A program made the translations under genes and the position numbers. DNA of 64,000 nt from Trachelipus rathkii (Eukaryota; Arthropoda; Malacostraca; Isopoda; Trachelipodidae), in NCBI GenBank assembly GCA_015478945.1, contig JABUQX010042048.1, positions 19,729-83,728 of the forward strand, given 5' to 3'. Shown in pieces: positions 14,456 to 26,924 of the stretch (position 1 is its first letter; each line of letters starts with the position of its first letter). Below the pieces are notes generated by a model. It was given only the letters and a program-made list of their open reading frames with translations, was not told the origin of the DNA and did no database searches.

Positions 14456-15690
14456 TTTTATGCCAGGTTTAGACCGGTATGGTGACTGGGTCAATACTGT
14501 GAGACTGCTTTTTGTGTTTTGTGCACATCGCAATTATTGTGTCAGTTTGACTATGTTTCTATTTTCATTTTCAGAACTTTATCATAAGATTTTTTTTTTA
14601 AAGAGTAATTGAGATTAATTAATGTTTCTACAAAACCTTTGGTCAAAATAATAATTTTCTTTTTTTTTGTGAAATTTAAATAATAATAGAAAAACTTTCC
14701 GTGTTAGAATCGTTTTATTTTTCTTCTAATAATTGTGCCAAGAAAGGAGTCCTTCTTTGGAATCCTATTAACTAAGAAACTTTATAACAAAATAGTTTCT
14801 TTGGTTAGTAAAAGAAAAGTTAGAATAAAATTAAGTAAAAGAGACGAGAGGAGAGATATGACCAACATGGGTCATAACAATCATAATCACTTCGCCTCCA
14901 TTTAGACTCTTTCACCTCATGCTATTCCCGAATGTTAATGTATATAACTGTTAAAGTATCAGCTCTTTGTCATCAGCGGCCTTGACATTTCTGCATCCTG
15001 AAACCTCACCTTATTGATGGTGTCGTGAGCTTATTAAAGAGCCATGTCCGGGAAGTAGAGGGGGCTACGGAACTTATGCAATATCATGTCTCTATGAAAT
15101 TCTGAATGAGGTGTGTAGCATGAATCTAATAATTGTAATGATGGATCGACCAGTAGGCATTCTGCCTTAGTTATGATCTCATGCGTGTAACACCATCACG
15201 GAGATGGAGTACAGTTCTTATTGACAGCTCGTCCTTGAGGAGTGTATCCATGTTGCATTACACCCTAGTGATCAAAGTAAATGGTCAACATGTCCAAATT
15301 GCTTTATGATGGTTTTTTACAGTACCATGCTTCATCATGAGAGTTTAGAATATTGCTTCGTGATTGTTGTTGCTTCTTTGACCGTTAAGAGTTATTATAT
15401 TGTGAGATATGTACTGGTTTATGAAATGTTTTATCGTATTTATAGAATAATTTTATGATTTTAATTTTTTTTTATTTCTCAACCTTCTTCTTATTTTGTA
15501 TCTAATATATTCTTTTAGATTTAAAACCTTTAAAGGAGTTTGATCATGCAAATTATTAATAATATTTTAGTATACTCTAGTAGGTTAAGTGTGAAAAGAA
15601 CATCTAAATACTGTATACGTAAGATATAAAAACTGCCAATGTATTTTGAACCTTTTGTTCCAAGTACAAAACAATATACTTAATTCTTAC
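14456..15690. other. INTS2 intron, no recognised gene
   Basis: Mostly AT-rich. The more GC-balanced 14870-15400 may be an old repeat, but no conserved motif is visible. The last bases before 15691 are the donor region of the INTS2 exon. Confidence 0.5.
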
Positions 15691-15843
15691 CCAAGATTTT
15701 TCTGGGTACATTAGGCTCCAGAAGATACTTTATCGAAGACACGAAAGGAGCAGCAAGAGGCCATAATTGATTAGGTGGTAAACGCAACATTTTGTCTAAA
15801 AGAACTATCAGGTGGCCTGGATTATCAGCGGCCTGTTGCATAG
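15691..15843 (-). CDS. INTS2: INTS2 exon: LEPNVPRKIL segment
   Basis: 153 bp on the minus strand. The acceptor is a poly-T tract ending TTTTACAG before 15843 and the donor is G|GTAAGA after 15691. It begins with two bases of a split codon and ends with one base that joins the exon at 7744 to give Asp. Residues read MQQAADNPGHLIVLL, then LRLPPNQLWPLAAPF, then LEPNVPRKIL, aligning with the vertebrate INTS2 stretch that ends LLNSGVPRRIL just before the PRRLW block. The frame is open and unbroken. The perfect phase match with its downstream partner across a 7.9 kb intron is strong evidence. Confidence 0.9.
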
Positions 15844-16029
15844 CTGTAAAAAAAAAAAAAAATATAGTCATAACGATAATAATAATAACAAAAAATTAGA
15901 GTAAATTATGACTGTAGGTGAAAATGAATAAAAGATTGAAATGTAGAATAAATTTAAGTGTTATGTGATGTGGTTGCAACACGCGTTAATTGTAAGAACA
16001 GAGAAAATAATAAACATGGTAAGGCCTAT

Positions 16030-16125
16030 TAGCTATTATTATTATTATTATTATTATATATTATTTTATTATCTATTATATTATTATTAATTATAATTAT
16101 TATTATTATTATTATTATTATTAAC
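16030..16125. repeat. (TTA)n microsatellite
   Basis: TTA/ATT trinucleotide repeat with small interruptions. Confidence 0.95.
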
Positions 16126-16129
16126 AAAA

Positions 16130-16850
16130 CTATTAAATGCGGGGAAAGCAGGACTATGGAGTCCGTATCCAAAACAACCTATTCAAATTGTTCTAATTGT
16201 CAACTCCATGGTGAGTGGTGCCATCTATTTTAAGGAAAATGAAAAGTCAAGTAGGAGTTTTTCGAAGCTCTCCCAATTTATTTGATGTGGAGGAGGATGG
16301 AATATCTAAAATAGCAGCAATGAGATGGGCGGTTTCAGATTCGCCAAACCAGTTGGTTTGATAAAATTCCTATATTGCTAAATAAATGAAGAACACTCGT
16401 GATCGGCGAGTAGGAAGGTGGATAATGAAGAAGAAATGAGTGGTTGGGCTCCACTCGTACTGATACAGGTAGGAAGGAGGCCAAAACATTCAGAATTCTC
16501 AACTATCTTGAACAGCTAATTAAAGGAACCTACACATATCCCAGATCGCCCTAACCAATTCTCAAACACTCTTGAGAATAATCAATATTCCTTGTTACAA
16601 ATACACCATATTCCCTCCTATCGGTAACTCTCACCACAATCTTGTGGCTCTTAATTATGACACTTTCTCTCCAGCAGCTTCACCATCGCCTAAGATTATT
16701 TTCTGGCACTTTAACTGGCTAATTGGGGTGTAATGTGTCGCATCTTTGCTACCTATCCTATGTATGAGTCCTGTTTTGACTCGGAGGACGCTTCAACTTC
16801 AGCTGAAAAAAGTAAGGGCCATAATCGCGGAAGGAATGTACGGAACCCAA
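16130..16850. other. Unassigned unique-looking sequence
   Basis: No motif recognised. A stretch at about 16846-16915 (CTACCACT...ATAGATAGAAACCGTGGTGGAGG) resembles 46900-46935, so part of it belongs to an interspersed repeat next to family T. Confidence 0.4.
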
Positions 16851-16954
16851 CCAAACTACCACTCTACCAGTATAGATAGAAACCGTGGTGGAGGTAGAAG
16901 ATTGATAGAGAGAATTAATTTGACAAATGAGGGGAAAAGAAGAAGAATTAAAGA

Positions 16955-17310
16955 TTACGTATGTGACAAGCGTGTTGTACTTGTTATAGATAATGCTGGT
17001 GTGACTTTTTTTTCCTCCTTGGTGCAAGGGGTTGTTGTAGTGTTTGATGCACAGGGTGAACTGCTGAGTGACATACCGTAAAATTGACAACCTATCATAT
17101 CCAGATGGGCTTCTATAAACAGAATTTTTCTTTCGATTTGTAAGTGGTGCGTGGGTATGGAGGGGATGCAGCCTGTTATTATTCTGAGAGTTTTGTTCTT
17201 CATGGCTTCTAGTTTTGGGATATTGGATTGTGATATTGCGGGTGCCCAGGCGGGTAATGTGTAGTTCAAGAAAGGGCGGAGGTATTGTATGTATAATATA
17301 AATTACAAGA
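16955..17310 (-). mobile_element. Family A non-LTR retrotransposon, C-terminal fragment
   Basis: The minus-strand frame reads MNYTLPAWAPAISQSN, then NKTLRIITGC, then a HLDMIGCQF segment. This is the conserved region behind the reverse transcriptase in this LINE family; the same RIITGC motif occurs at 18690 (+) and near 48480 (-). It lies head to head with the plus-strand A copy that starts at about 17330. The family resembles Jockey/CR1-like arthropod LINEs. Confidence 0.7.
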
Positions 17311-17329
17311 CAAAAACAACGCAACTTTT

Positions 17330-18905
17330 ACGCACAATAAGAAAAATTCATACATCACATACCCATCCCCCTCCCACACACGAAGGAATCTGCAAACAAA
17401 ACAATAAAATTCCTAGCAAAAAAAAATCAATGTAATATCATGATGTCACATTATTGAAAAATTAGCCATAAACCCACAATCCCCTCTAACTAACAAATAA
17501 CAAAACTAAACGACTTAAAAAATTAAAAACCAATCAAGAAGAACCCCCCCCCCCCCAGAAGTACTCAACACAATTAAAAAATTCCCAATCAGTAGGTCCA
17601 GACCAAATATCTAATATACACCTCAAACAACTTGGGGGGGAAGCAAGGTTATCAAAGCTCTCACCCAATTATTTAACACAGCATGTCAAACTAACACTCT
17701 CCATCTTTCTGGGAACTTGCCCACATAATTCCTATATTAGAGTCAGGTAAACTACCCAACAACCCTGCTTCCTACAGACCAATTTCACTGCTCTCCACAG
17801 TAGACAAAGTACTGCAAAAATTAATACTCAATAGAATCCTACCTTATATTCCTCTATCTAGCACACAACAAATTTAGACAAAAACATTTCTCAACCACTC
17901 TCATAACTGATTTAACATAGCATATTCTGAATGGCTTTAACCAAAATTTCCTCCCTCTACTTTCCTAGTCATAATAGACATTAACAAAACATTCGACACA
18001 CCCCGGCATATCTTAATAAATAAAATATTAAATACTAACACGCCCACAAAAGACAAAAAAATAGTAACAAACTTCATATCAGGAAGTACAGTTAAAGTTA
18101 TGCAAGGGCGACACTCCTCCCGTACATACAAACTATATAATAGCGTCCCCCAAGAAGTGACTTCTCACCTTCCCTTTTTATCCTTTTTATCCACGTTCTC
18201 CCAACCCCTGCCCCTTTATATAAAAATTAACAGCTATGCCGATGATCTAACCATTACCGCTTAACACCCTTCCATAAATACCAGCATGCATTAGACTCTC
18301 AACATTATATAAGAGGACTGGAACAGTAACAGTGGTGACAGATAAATAGAATGTCAGCATACCCTAAAAATCTTCAATGTAATTATTCACACCGGATAAA
18401 AGGAGAATCACATAAACACAACAATCACCTCCTCCTAAATAATAGACTCCTTCTATTAGCAACCAACGATCTTAGTATGACATTCAAATCCACATATGAC
18501 ATGTCCACCACAAAACAACAACCACATCCAAAGCCAACAAAATAATATTAAACTCTATGAATGCAAATAACAGGAACTTAACTTATTGGACAACTGAAGA
18601 AACAAACTCTGATAGTATACAGACAAATATTCCCCTCTTTAAACCACATGACAAGATATTAAGAAGCTGGAAGTAGTCCAAAACAAAGCCCTTAGGATAA
18701 TAACTGGCTGCCTCCCCTCACACCTAAACATCATCTTCAAACTGAAACAAAAACTCCTACCAATAGGGACCCCATCTCCACATGAGATGTCAAGTCTTAT
18801 AAGCAGATCACTCTCTACATTCAAACACGCAACAAACCCCCACACTTAAAATTAAAAAACTACACCAGCCACAAATTATTTAACGACAAAATTTTTGATT
18901 CCTTA
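17330..18905 (+). mobile_element. Family A non-LTR retrotransposon, copy A1
   Basis: Decayed reverse transcriptase. Readable blocks include SYRPISLLSTVDK (about 17770-17810), INKTFDTPRHILINKIL (about 17980-18030), NSVPQ (about 18140), the catalytic SYADDLTIT (about 18230-18258) and ALRIITGCLPS (about 18690). It ends LFNDKIFDSL at about 18900. Frames change several times and stops occur, so it is a pseudogene. The last block, AAATTTTTGATTCCTTAAG, recurs at 26950 next to an (AAT)n tail, marking the family's 3' end. Confidence 0.8.
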
Positions 18906-18929
18906 AGAAGGATGATGAATGATGATTGA

Positions 18930-19215
18930 TGATGATATGCCTCGTGGCCAGGAGTTAACTCGCCCCGACTTCTCATGCGAAAAGACCTAGTTCAATCCTC
19001 CGCGTACAGTTGGGTTTTATCTTCCTGGGCAAGAAAAACATGCAAACACTGTTGTGGCGCTGTTTGAAGCGGCCTTAAAGTCGATTCCTGTTAGTAACCC
19101 GTGTAACCCTCTGAAAAGTGATAAGCAAGTAAAAGGATTTATAATAATAATATAATAAAATTAATAAATAATAATTATAATAATAAATTAAAATAATAAA
19201 AAATAATAATAATAA
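18930..19215 (+). repeat. tRNA-derived SINE with AAT-rich tail
   Basis: TGGCCAGGAGTT (A-box-like) is followed about 45 bases later by AGTTCAATCC (B-box-like). The tRNA-like head continues into about 150 bp of body and an ATAATAAT tail. It sits between the family A 3' end and the family B start. The second copy of that junction at 26950-27060 lacks it, which supports insertion of a discrete element. Confidence 0.55.
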
Positions 19216-19219
19216 TAAT

Positions 19220-20142
19220 AATAATAAAACAAAATCGTTAATTAATAAAATGTAAAGTATATTAATGGAAATGAAGGAGACAAGTTTGTCGTCCGAAAAC
19301 GATTTCTTAGATCAAGTGCCTGTTCCTCATATATGTATAAAATTATATATACAGGAACTTAAATGTAAGGTTTCCAAGTTTGCAGATAACAACAAATTGC
19401 CTACCTCAGTAAGGAATAATGGATGTATAAAGATTAAAAGATAAGGAGGGAGCTGTATCGATAGAATGAGGCAGTCATCCTTCTTCAACTAAATCTTTCT
19501 CTCTCATAATCCTATGTCGATTGTGCTTTTCTCTGCCATTTCAGGCTATACCAGTTGCGTACGGATGGAAAAATTCTCGTTCTCCTATCACTCTCCACTT
19601 CATTCAACTGAAATCGTTGCAAGGATGCTCTTCGACGAGCAACCCTCATCAAACGAAATGCCTCTAACCTCCTTGTTTCCTACTGACAAAATCTTTCAAT
19701 CCTCTGCAAAAACACCTAGCAACTTCTGTAAATCTCTTTCCTCCTCTTATTCGATCGATGATTGTTGTTAATACTCCAACTGAAGGCCAATCTCTTCGCC
19801 TCCATATTTTCCTCTAATCAACCTTGACCATTTCTTACATTCCTCTCCTACTCCTTCTCCTCCAGTGTCAATACCTTTGTCTGTGACTACAATTGATTGG
19901 GGTGCAATGGCTCCTAAATCTATGAACTTAGGAAGCGGTGCTCCGGATGGCATTCCTCCCCGAGTTTTGAGGAAGTATGTGCTTCCGTGCTATCCCTACC
20001 CCTCGTTCAACTATACCTCTTCTCAATACTAGCACTTTCCTCAGTGTTGGAAGCTCGCAACATGTCCAACCTATTCCGAAAAAAGAAGCCAACCTGATCC
20101 TTTCTAACTATCGACATATAGCTCTCACTTGTATTCTAAATC
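19220..20142 (+). mobile_element. Family B non-LTR retrotransposon, copy B1, 5' part
   Basis: Matches 27060-27790 over nearly its whole length. The translated line includes a WKNSRSPIT-like segment (about 19565-19590), a short frame around PSGAPLPK on the other strand that is only a shadow, and VQPIPKKEAN with SNYRHIALTCIL (about 20065-20135), the entry to the reverse transcriptase. It is cut at TGTATTCTAAATC by TAGTGATGGGA and resumes at 30131 with ATTCTATCTAACATC. The family resembles Jockey-type arthropod LINEs. Confidence 0.8.
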
Positions 20143-20422
20143 TAGTGATGGGAGATTATGAAATTCTTGCGATGACGTATGACGATACTAGAGAAATTTT
20201 TGCCGATGACGATGACGATGACGATGACGTATTAATTGAAAAAAACTATTTTAAAAATTGCTCTACTCTTCTCTCTCTCCTCTCCTTATATATATAATAT
20301 ATAATATATATATATATATATATATACATATATATTATTTATATAGTATATATATATTAAATATATATAAGGGAAAAGATATATGATAAGTAATAAAATA
20401 AGAAAGAAATATATATATATAT

Positions 20423-20695
20423 TGTAGTGACCCTACTTTTGCTATTTTTTAACATATTTTGTATATTATTTTTTATCATTTATTTTCATTATTAAAAATG
20501 TCCTCGTTTCAGATAAAAATAAACAATTATTTTATTTGTAGCATTTAATAAAAAAAAAAAAAAAACTTCTTATAAATTAAGTCTTAATATCATAAATGTT
20601 CTTTTTTATTCGAGGCTAAAATGGGTAAATATAAATTATAATAATTTTATTATTATTTTTAATAATTTTTATCATTATTACCATCATTATCATTA

Positions 20696-20761
<66 letters not shown>

Positions 20762-21027
20762 CTAACACTGGTATGTTCCGCAGGTTCGTTTTATAAATCT
20801 ATTTTTAGAGCTGAATAAAATTGGTTTGAAGATCTTCTTATAATTCAGCATCCTTAAGAAAACATCATTGAACTCATCATCAAAATTTTGATATCTATAC
20901 ATTTAATGAACTAATATTTATTTGTATTAAGGCTAAAAAATGAATTGTTAAACTAAACTTATTCTCATAATTCAGTTAACCAACTTATTAAAGTATTTTT
21001 TGAGAGTGGTAAAAGCAAGCCACTTCA
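20423..21027 (+). repeat. 5' LTR of Ty3/gypsy element
   Basis: Starts TGTAGTGACCCTACTTTTGC and ends GCCACTTCA. Contains a (TTA)n microsatellite (20695-20757) and the block TTTTTATTCGAGGCTAAAATG, all repeated in the 3' LTR at 26202-26878. Many small indels separate the two. Confidence 0.85.
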
Positions 21028-21030
21028 AAT

Positions 21031-21042
21031 TGGTGATCCCTA
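21031..21042 (+). promoter_or_regulatory. Putative primer binding site of gypsy element
   Basis: TGGTGATCCCTA three bases after the 5' LTR. It shares TGGTGA and the AAT spacer with the TRIM-like element; the cognate tRNA was not determined. Confidence 0.5.
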
Positions 21043-21204
21043 GACTCGTCCATCCAACCTTGTTAAATCTTAATATTAGTTATATTTTTTACATTATTTT
21101 TTGTTTATATTCTCATTTTTATTTCAATTTTATTTATATTTTATTAAGAACCCATTTAGCTTCTTTAAATTGTAAATTTAATTATAATTATTTTATTTTT
21201 CAAT

Positions 21205-22257
21205 ATGTCCACTACTACTGTTACTATTCCTACTACCACTACTACTACTACTTCTACTACTACTATTGTTACTGCTCCTACTACTATTACTACTCCTACC
21301 TCTAATATATTATCTGATTCTGTTCCTACTTCTTCGAATATATTCCCTCTCCTCTCTTCATCTCCAAATTTATCTTATCCTCCGCCTTTGTATGATCCAC
21401 AACAACAATATCTGTTACAACAATCACTGAATCAACAGTTATTGATGTCTCAACATCAACAAAACCTACATCAACAGAGTACTCCACTGCCTCCTCTTTC
21501 TGCAACTTTGCCGGCAACTACCTGGCCTATATCGCGTGTTCCTCGCCTAACCCCACCGCAATTTAGGCGAGATGATGTTGATTTTACAATTCAACAATTT
21601 GATATTTTCCTTGCTCCGATTCCTACAGAATTCGAGAAAGCTAATGCTTTTCTGCTCTCCATTCCCTATGAAGTGCAGAAATCAATCCCTAATCTTTTAC
21701 CTTCAGTTAGCTCCTCTCTTACTCCTTATTCTACTCTTTGTGAATTATTACGTCGCCATCTTTCTCCTTCTGATGCTACCCGTTTTCACGAATTGTTAAA
21801 ACATGAGGTGTTGGGTGATCGTCTTCCTTCCCAGCTTCTTACCCGTATGCTCTCTATTTCTGGTCCCCTTGCTGATAGTAACCAATCTCTTCTTCGCACT
21901 CTCTTCCTGGACCGTCTTCCTGCTTTTGTTAGTACTTCCTTGCTCTCTCATGGTGACGCCTTGTCTCTTCAAGATTTAGCCGAACGTGCGGATATTATTA
22001 TTCGTGCCAATCAATCTTTTTCTTCTCCTATAACTTATCCTTCTTTTACCCCTATGGGTTCTACTCTCGCGATTATACCTTCTTCCTCTTCTTCTTCTAT
22101 TACTTTTCCTTCTCAATTTGCTACTAACTCTTCTCTTCCTTCTATATCTTCGTCTTCCGCTGCTCTATCTTCCTCTGCTCCTTCTTCTCTTTGTACTCCT
22201 CCTCCATCTTTCCAGAATTCATCTTTAGACCCTCTTACTAACATTCTTACCTTGTGA
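21205..22257 (+). CDS. Gag-like capsid protein of gypsy element
   Basis: An open frame of 350 residues. The first 80 are Thr/Ser/Gln-rich low complexity. Residues about 105-270 carry the Gag fold typical of arthropod Ty3/gypsy elements: a PPQFRRDDVDF-start, then LCELLRRH, EVLGDRLPSQLLTRM, LLRTLFLDRLP and LQDLAERAD. The C-terminus is Ser-rich and includes PMGSTLAII, a tract also present in the integrase (see findings). The usual C-terminal Cys/His region is not in this frame but appears in another frame at about 22400-22455, so the gene is frameshifted near its end. Confidence 0.75.
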   Translation: MSTTTVTIPTTTTTTTSTTTIVTAPTTITTPTSNILSDSVPTSSNIFPLLSSSPNLSYPPPLYDPQQQYLLQQSLNQQLLMSQHQQNLHQQSTPLPPLSATLPATTWPISRVPRLTPPQFRRDDVDFTIQQFDIFLAPIPTEFEKANAFLLSIPYEVQKSIPNLLPSVSSSLTPYSTLCELLRRHLSPSDATRFHELLKHEVLGDRLPSQLLTRMLSISGPLADSNQSLLRTLFLDRLPAFVSTSLLSHGDALSLQDLAERADIIIRANQSFSSPITYPSFTPMGSTLAIIPSSSSSSITFPSQFATNSSLPSISSSSAALSSSAPSSLCTPPPSFQNSSLDPLTNILTL

Positions 22258-22394
22258 ACAATATGAATGTCAAATATTTCCTTGCCAACAACAAATGTCT
22301 CTTCTCTCGTTGTCAGTCAGCAATCTGCATCTCTCGCACTAATCTCGTTCTCCTTTCACCTTCCCGTTCTCTTTGCCACAACTCCTCAGTTCTC

Positions 22395-22460
22395 CTTTAT
22401 GCTACTATCATTATCATTTTGGTGTTAGAGCACGTAACATTCCTCCCTGTAATTTTAAAT
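22395..22460 (+). pseudogene. Displaced Gag C-terminal Cys/His region
   Basis: In a frame different from the main gag frame, CYYHYHFGVRARN and PPC can be read. This is the conserved CYYH-FG-A motif found after the capsid domain in this gypsy group. Its displacement shows a frameshift between 22257 and 22400. Confidence 0.5.
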
Positions 22461-22649
22461 CTACAAATCCTCTTCAGGGAAACTCCCTCGGGCGGACCGA
22501 TTAATCTTGCGCTCCCCTGGTCAATTCGGTCCAATTCCAATTCTGATTCCTCTATATTCCACTATTCTTATTCGTCTTCAAGTTAATGCACTACTATGGC
22601 TGCCTATTCTGTATCCTAATTCTGTTATTGCTTCTTCTGTTCTATCCTG

Positions 22650-23240
22650 AAGTTAATGCTTTCTTCCAGGTTCTCTTTAACGTAATTTGATGGTGATTCT
22701 AAAACGGTTTTCCTTATTGACTCGGCAGTAGTAGTTCTCTATTTTGAAGTTCATGGTTTTGCTTCTTCCGCCTGTTGTTTCTCATTTACGGGCTGCTAAT
22801 GGTTCTAGCATTGCTGTCTATGGTGAACAACTCCTTACTTTATCTATTGGACTGCGTCGTTCTTTCCGTTGGACTTTTCTCTTGGCCGATGTTACACAAA
22901 ACATCATTGGTGCTGATTTTTTAAGTCATTTCAATATTCTTATTGACATGGCCAATAGTCGTCTACTTGATGACACTACTTCTCTTTCTTGTAATGCTGT
23001 TCCTTTTGATTCTTCTATTTATGGTTTCAATCTTCCTGATTCCTCCTCTTATTCTTCTTTTCACGCTCTTTTGCATTCTGAATTTTCTGACTTAATCCAG
23101 CCTATTTCTAATCTTTCTCCTGCGTCTCACCATGTAATGCATTACATTGAGACAAAGGGTAGTCCTCCTGTTTGCAAGGCTCGCAGACTTTCTCCAGAAA
23201 TGTTAAACATTGCGCGTGTTGAATTTGAACATGCTTCTGG
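22650..23240 (+). pseudogene. Protease and start of reverse transcriptase of gypsy element
   Basis: The aspartic protease region reads FLIDS at 22713-22727, where the catalytic DSG would be; here the next codons give A-V-V, probably from a one-base loss. Further blocks are LRAANGSSIAVYG (about 22785) and IIGADFLSHFNILID (about 22900-22945), the second conserved protease motif. It continues into the spacer and the ARRLSPE motif (about 23180-23205) that opens the reverse transcriptase fingers. The frame then runs into an A tract. Open from 22744 to the A tract. Confidence 0.75.
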
Positions 23241-24118
<878 letters not shown>

Positions 24119-24545
24119 AACAGAGTAAAACTCTATTGATCAACAACACTCTTCTTGTTTTTCCTGAACACGGTGCTGAAACTCGCCTATTTGTAGACGC
24201 CAGTGATTATGCTGTAGGAGCTTCACTAGAGCAACTGCAAAATGGTGCTTGGCTTCCTCTCGCTTTTTATTCTCAGAAACTTCCTCCTGCTGTCACTCGC
24301 TATAGTACTTTTGGTTGAGCTATTTGCTGTATATTCTTCAATTAAATACTTTAGATATTTCCTTGAGGTCGTCAGTTTTATGTTCTCACGGCTCATAAAC
24401 CACTCCTTCTCTATTCTGTTTCTTTACACTATTCTCCTCGTGAATTTCGTCATCTGGATTTTATTGCCCAATTTACTACTGATCTTCGTCACATTCCTGG
24501 TCGTGATAACTCTAGTGCTGATGCTTTATCTCGTATCCAGGTAAA
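24119..24545 (+). pseudogene. RNase H domain of gypsy element
   Basis: LFVDASDYAVGA (about 24190-24225), with the first catalytic Asp, and LPLAFYSQKL (about 24250-24280) are in one frame. ELFAVYSSIKYFRYFLE follows in another frame after a frameshift at about 24317. The terminal GRDNSSADALSR motif is at about 24500-24535. Sequence order matches the gypsy polyprotein. Confidence 0.75.
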
Positions 24546-24558
24546 TGCGGTTACGCCT

Positions 24559-24954
24559 TTGCCTACATTAGACTACTCTGCTATGTCGGTTGCTCAAATG
24601 GGGGAGGATCTTATTCTTCCTGCTGATACTTCTATCAAACTTCAAACTCTTTCTTTACCTGATTCTACTGTTCCTTTAATTTGTGACATTTCTACTGGCA
24701 GAGTTCGTCCTTTTGTTCCTTCTGCCTTTCGAAAACAGGTTTTTCTTACCCTTCATTCTCTTTCTCATCCTGGTATTCGTGGTTCTCAAAAACTTTTATC
24801 TTCTCGTTTTTTTTGGCCTAACATGCATACTGACATCTCGTTTTGGGCCCGTTCATGTATTGCTTGTCAAAAAACCAAAGTTCATAGACATATTAAACCT
24901 CCTTTAGGTTCATTTCCTTTTACCTCTTGTCGTTTTGATCGTCCTTCATCTTGA
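24559..24954 (+). CDS. Integrase zinc-binding (HHCC) domain of gypsy element
   Basis: Open frame of 131 residues. Around residues 72-110 it has the His-His-Cys-Cys pattern: TLHSLSHPG, FWPNM, then SCIACQ. This is the N-terminal zinc domain that promotes integrase multimerisation. It overlaps the next frame by 20 bases at 24935-24954, where the polyprotein has shifted by one frame. Confidence 0.8.
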   Translation: MPTLDYSAMSVAQMGEDLILPADTSIKLQTLSLPDSTVPLICDISTGRVRPFVPSAFRKQVFLTLHSLSHPGIRGSQKLLSSRFFWPNMHTDISFWARSCIACQKTKVHRHIKPPLGSFPFTSCRFDRPSS

Positions 24955-26191
24955 TCTTTGCGGACCCTCTTCGCCTTCGCGTGGCTTTTTTTTTAACTTA
25001 TCCACTTTATTTACCACTATGGGTTCTACTCTCGCGATTATACCTCTTTCTTCCCCTACTGCGGAAAATATTGCTACTGCTTTTCTTACTAATTGGGTGG
25101 CTCGTTTTGGTGTTCCTTCTTCTATTGTGACTGACAATGGCCCCCAATTTCGTTCTCATCTTTGGCGTGATTTTTTATCTCTACTTGGCATTGAAAAAAT
25201 CCATTCAAGTACTTATCACCCTCAAGGAAATTCTTATGTTGAGCGCCTTCATCGCCAATTAAAGGCTGCTTTGCGCTGCGCCCCTAATCCGCAACATTGG
25301 GTGGAAAATCTTCCTCTGGTTTTGCTTGGTCTTCGGTCTTCGGTTAAGGAAGATTTGAAATCTTCTGCAGCTGAACTAGTCTATGGTTCACCCTTGCGTC
25401 TTCCTGGTGAATTTTTTTCTTCTTCTATTGCCCTTCCGTTTCCGGATTATCCTTCTTTTCTCTCTAAGCTTCGTTCTATTGTTTCTTCTTTTCTTCCTTC
25501 TCCTGCTCGTTCCCAATCTACTGCTGTTTATTTACCCAAGAATTTAGATTCTGCTACTCATGTATTTCTTCGTCATGACTCTCATCGTTTTCCTTTACAA
25601 CCTTCTTATACTGGTCCTTATCTTGTTCTTCATCGCCGACCTCATTTTTTCACAATTCAATATGGAACTCGTGTTGAGAATGTTTCGGTTGAACGTATTA
25701 AACCTGCTTTCCTTGACTCTTCCGATTCTGATCTTTCAGATAATCTGTTGTACGATAATTCTTTTGTCCTTGATGATTCTTCTGGTCTGGATGAGGATTC
25801 TGACATTGGCTCTTCCTTTTCTTTTCCATCTTTTCCTTCACAAATTGTTCCTGTGTCTTCCTCTCCTTTACACGAGGCTGTTGTAGTTACTACTACAGTT
25901 CCACCTTCTGTTACTTCTACTAGTCCTTCTATTACCGCCACTACTTCTTCTTCTGTTTCCCATCATATGCCTTCCTTGTCTTTTCTTCCTCCGACTTCAC
26001 CTCCTATCCTTGATTTTGTTTTACCTTCTGACATTTTACCTTTTCCTCCTGACGTTCCCTCTTGTGAAGCTTCATCTTCTGTGTCTGTTTCTTCTCCTTC
26101 TCCTTCTCTTATATCTCCTGTTTCGCCTGCTATAGTTCCTTCTACCTCGCGATTTGGGCGCCCGCTAAATCCGGTACTTCCAGTCTTCTAG
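24935..26191 (+). CDS. Integrase catalytic and C-terminal domains of gypsy element
   Basis: 418 residues. The DDE catalytic set is visible: LHLDLCGP (first Asp), VTDNGPQF (second Asp) and SYVERLHRQLKAAL (Glu). The strand after the first Asp, normally VDRFTRWPEA, is replaced by TTMGSTLAII. The C-terminal GPY/F-like module (YTGPYLVLHRRPHFFTI) and VERIKPAF follow near residues 225-265. A Ser/Pro-rich tail of about 150 residues ends in TAG directly before the purine tract and 3' LTR. Length and order are normal for a gypsy pol C-terminus. Confidence 0.82.
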   Translation: MIVLHLDLCGPSSPSRGFFFNLSTLFTTMGSTLAIIPLSSPTAENIATAFLTNWVARFGVPSSIVTDNGPQFRSHLWRDFLSLLGIEKIHSSTYHPQGNSYVERLHRQLKAALRCAPNPQHWVENLPLVLLGLRSSVKEDLKSSAAELVYGSPLRLPGEFFSSSIALPFPDYPSFLSKLRSIVSSFLPSPARSQSTAVYLPKNLDSATHVFLRHDSHRFPLQPSYTGPYLVLHRRPHFFTIQYGTRVENVSVERIKPAFLDSSDSDLSDNLLYDNSFVLDDSSGLDEDSDIGSSFSFPSFPSQIVPVSSSPLHEAVVVTTTVPPSVTSTSPSITATTSSSVSHHMPSLSFLPPTSPPILDFVLPSDILPFPPDVPSCEASSSVSVSSPSPSLISPVSPAIVPSTSRFGRPLNPVLPVF

Positions 26192-26199
26192 AGGAAGTA
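26190..26199 (+). promoter_or_regulatory. Polypurine tract of gypsy element
   Basis: AGAGGAAGTA ends two bases before the 3' LTR start and overlaps the pol stop codon, in the expected place for plus-strand priming. Confidence 0.6.
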
Positions 26200-26201
26200 T
26201 C

Positions 26202-26878
26202 TGTAGTACCCTACTTTTGCCATTTTTAAATATTTTTTTTTAATCTATTTTTAACATTTATTTCATAAATTAATGTTCGTTTTAGATAATAATATTTAAG
26301 TATTTTTTTTTGCATTTAAATGAAAAAAAAAAAAAAAATCTATAAAGTAATTCTTTATATAATAAAATGTCTTTTTATTCGAGGCTAAAATGGGTAAATA
26401 TAAATTATAATAATTTTTTATATTAATTTAATAATGTTGATCATATTACCATCATTTGATCATTATTGTTATTATTATTAGAGTGATTGTGTTAATATTA
26501 TATATTAGTATTATTATTATATTCTTATTCCCAGCATTATTGTGTTATTATTATTATTACTATTATATATTATTATTATTATATATATTATTATATTATT
26601 ATTATTATAATATTATACTAACATAGTTCCGCAGTTTCGTTTCTATAAATCTATTTTTAGAGCCTGTAAAAAATGGTATTGAAGACTTCTTATAATTCAC
26701 CATCCTTAAAAAACATGCATTAAACTTCATCATCAAAATTTTATATCATACATTACATTGAACTTAATATTATTTGTATAAGCAAATAATGAAATTGGGG
26801 TAAACTAATACTTATGCTCATAATTCAGTAACCAACTTATAAAGTATTTTTTGAGGAAGTGGTAAAAGCAAGCCACCA
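26202..26878 (+). repeat. 3' LTR of Ty3/gypsy element
   Basis: Starts TGTAGTACCCTACTTTTGCC and ends AAGCAAGCCACCA. Its internal (TTA/ATT)n array is longer and more broken than in the 5' copy, making it about 70 bp longer. Confidence 0.85.
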
Positions 26879-26924
26879 AAAATATATAAATATATATAAG
26901 CGTAGACAGAGTCAGGGCTTCAAC

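Noticed and set aside
16758..17324. 188-residue minus-strand frame
   Set aside because: A different frame on the same strand carries the family A motif RIITGC; this one has no conserved text.
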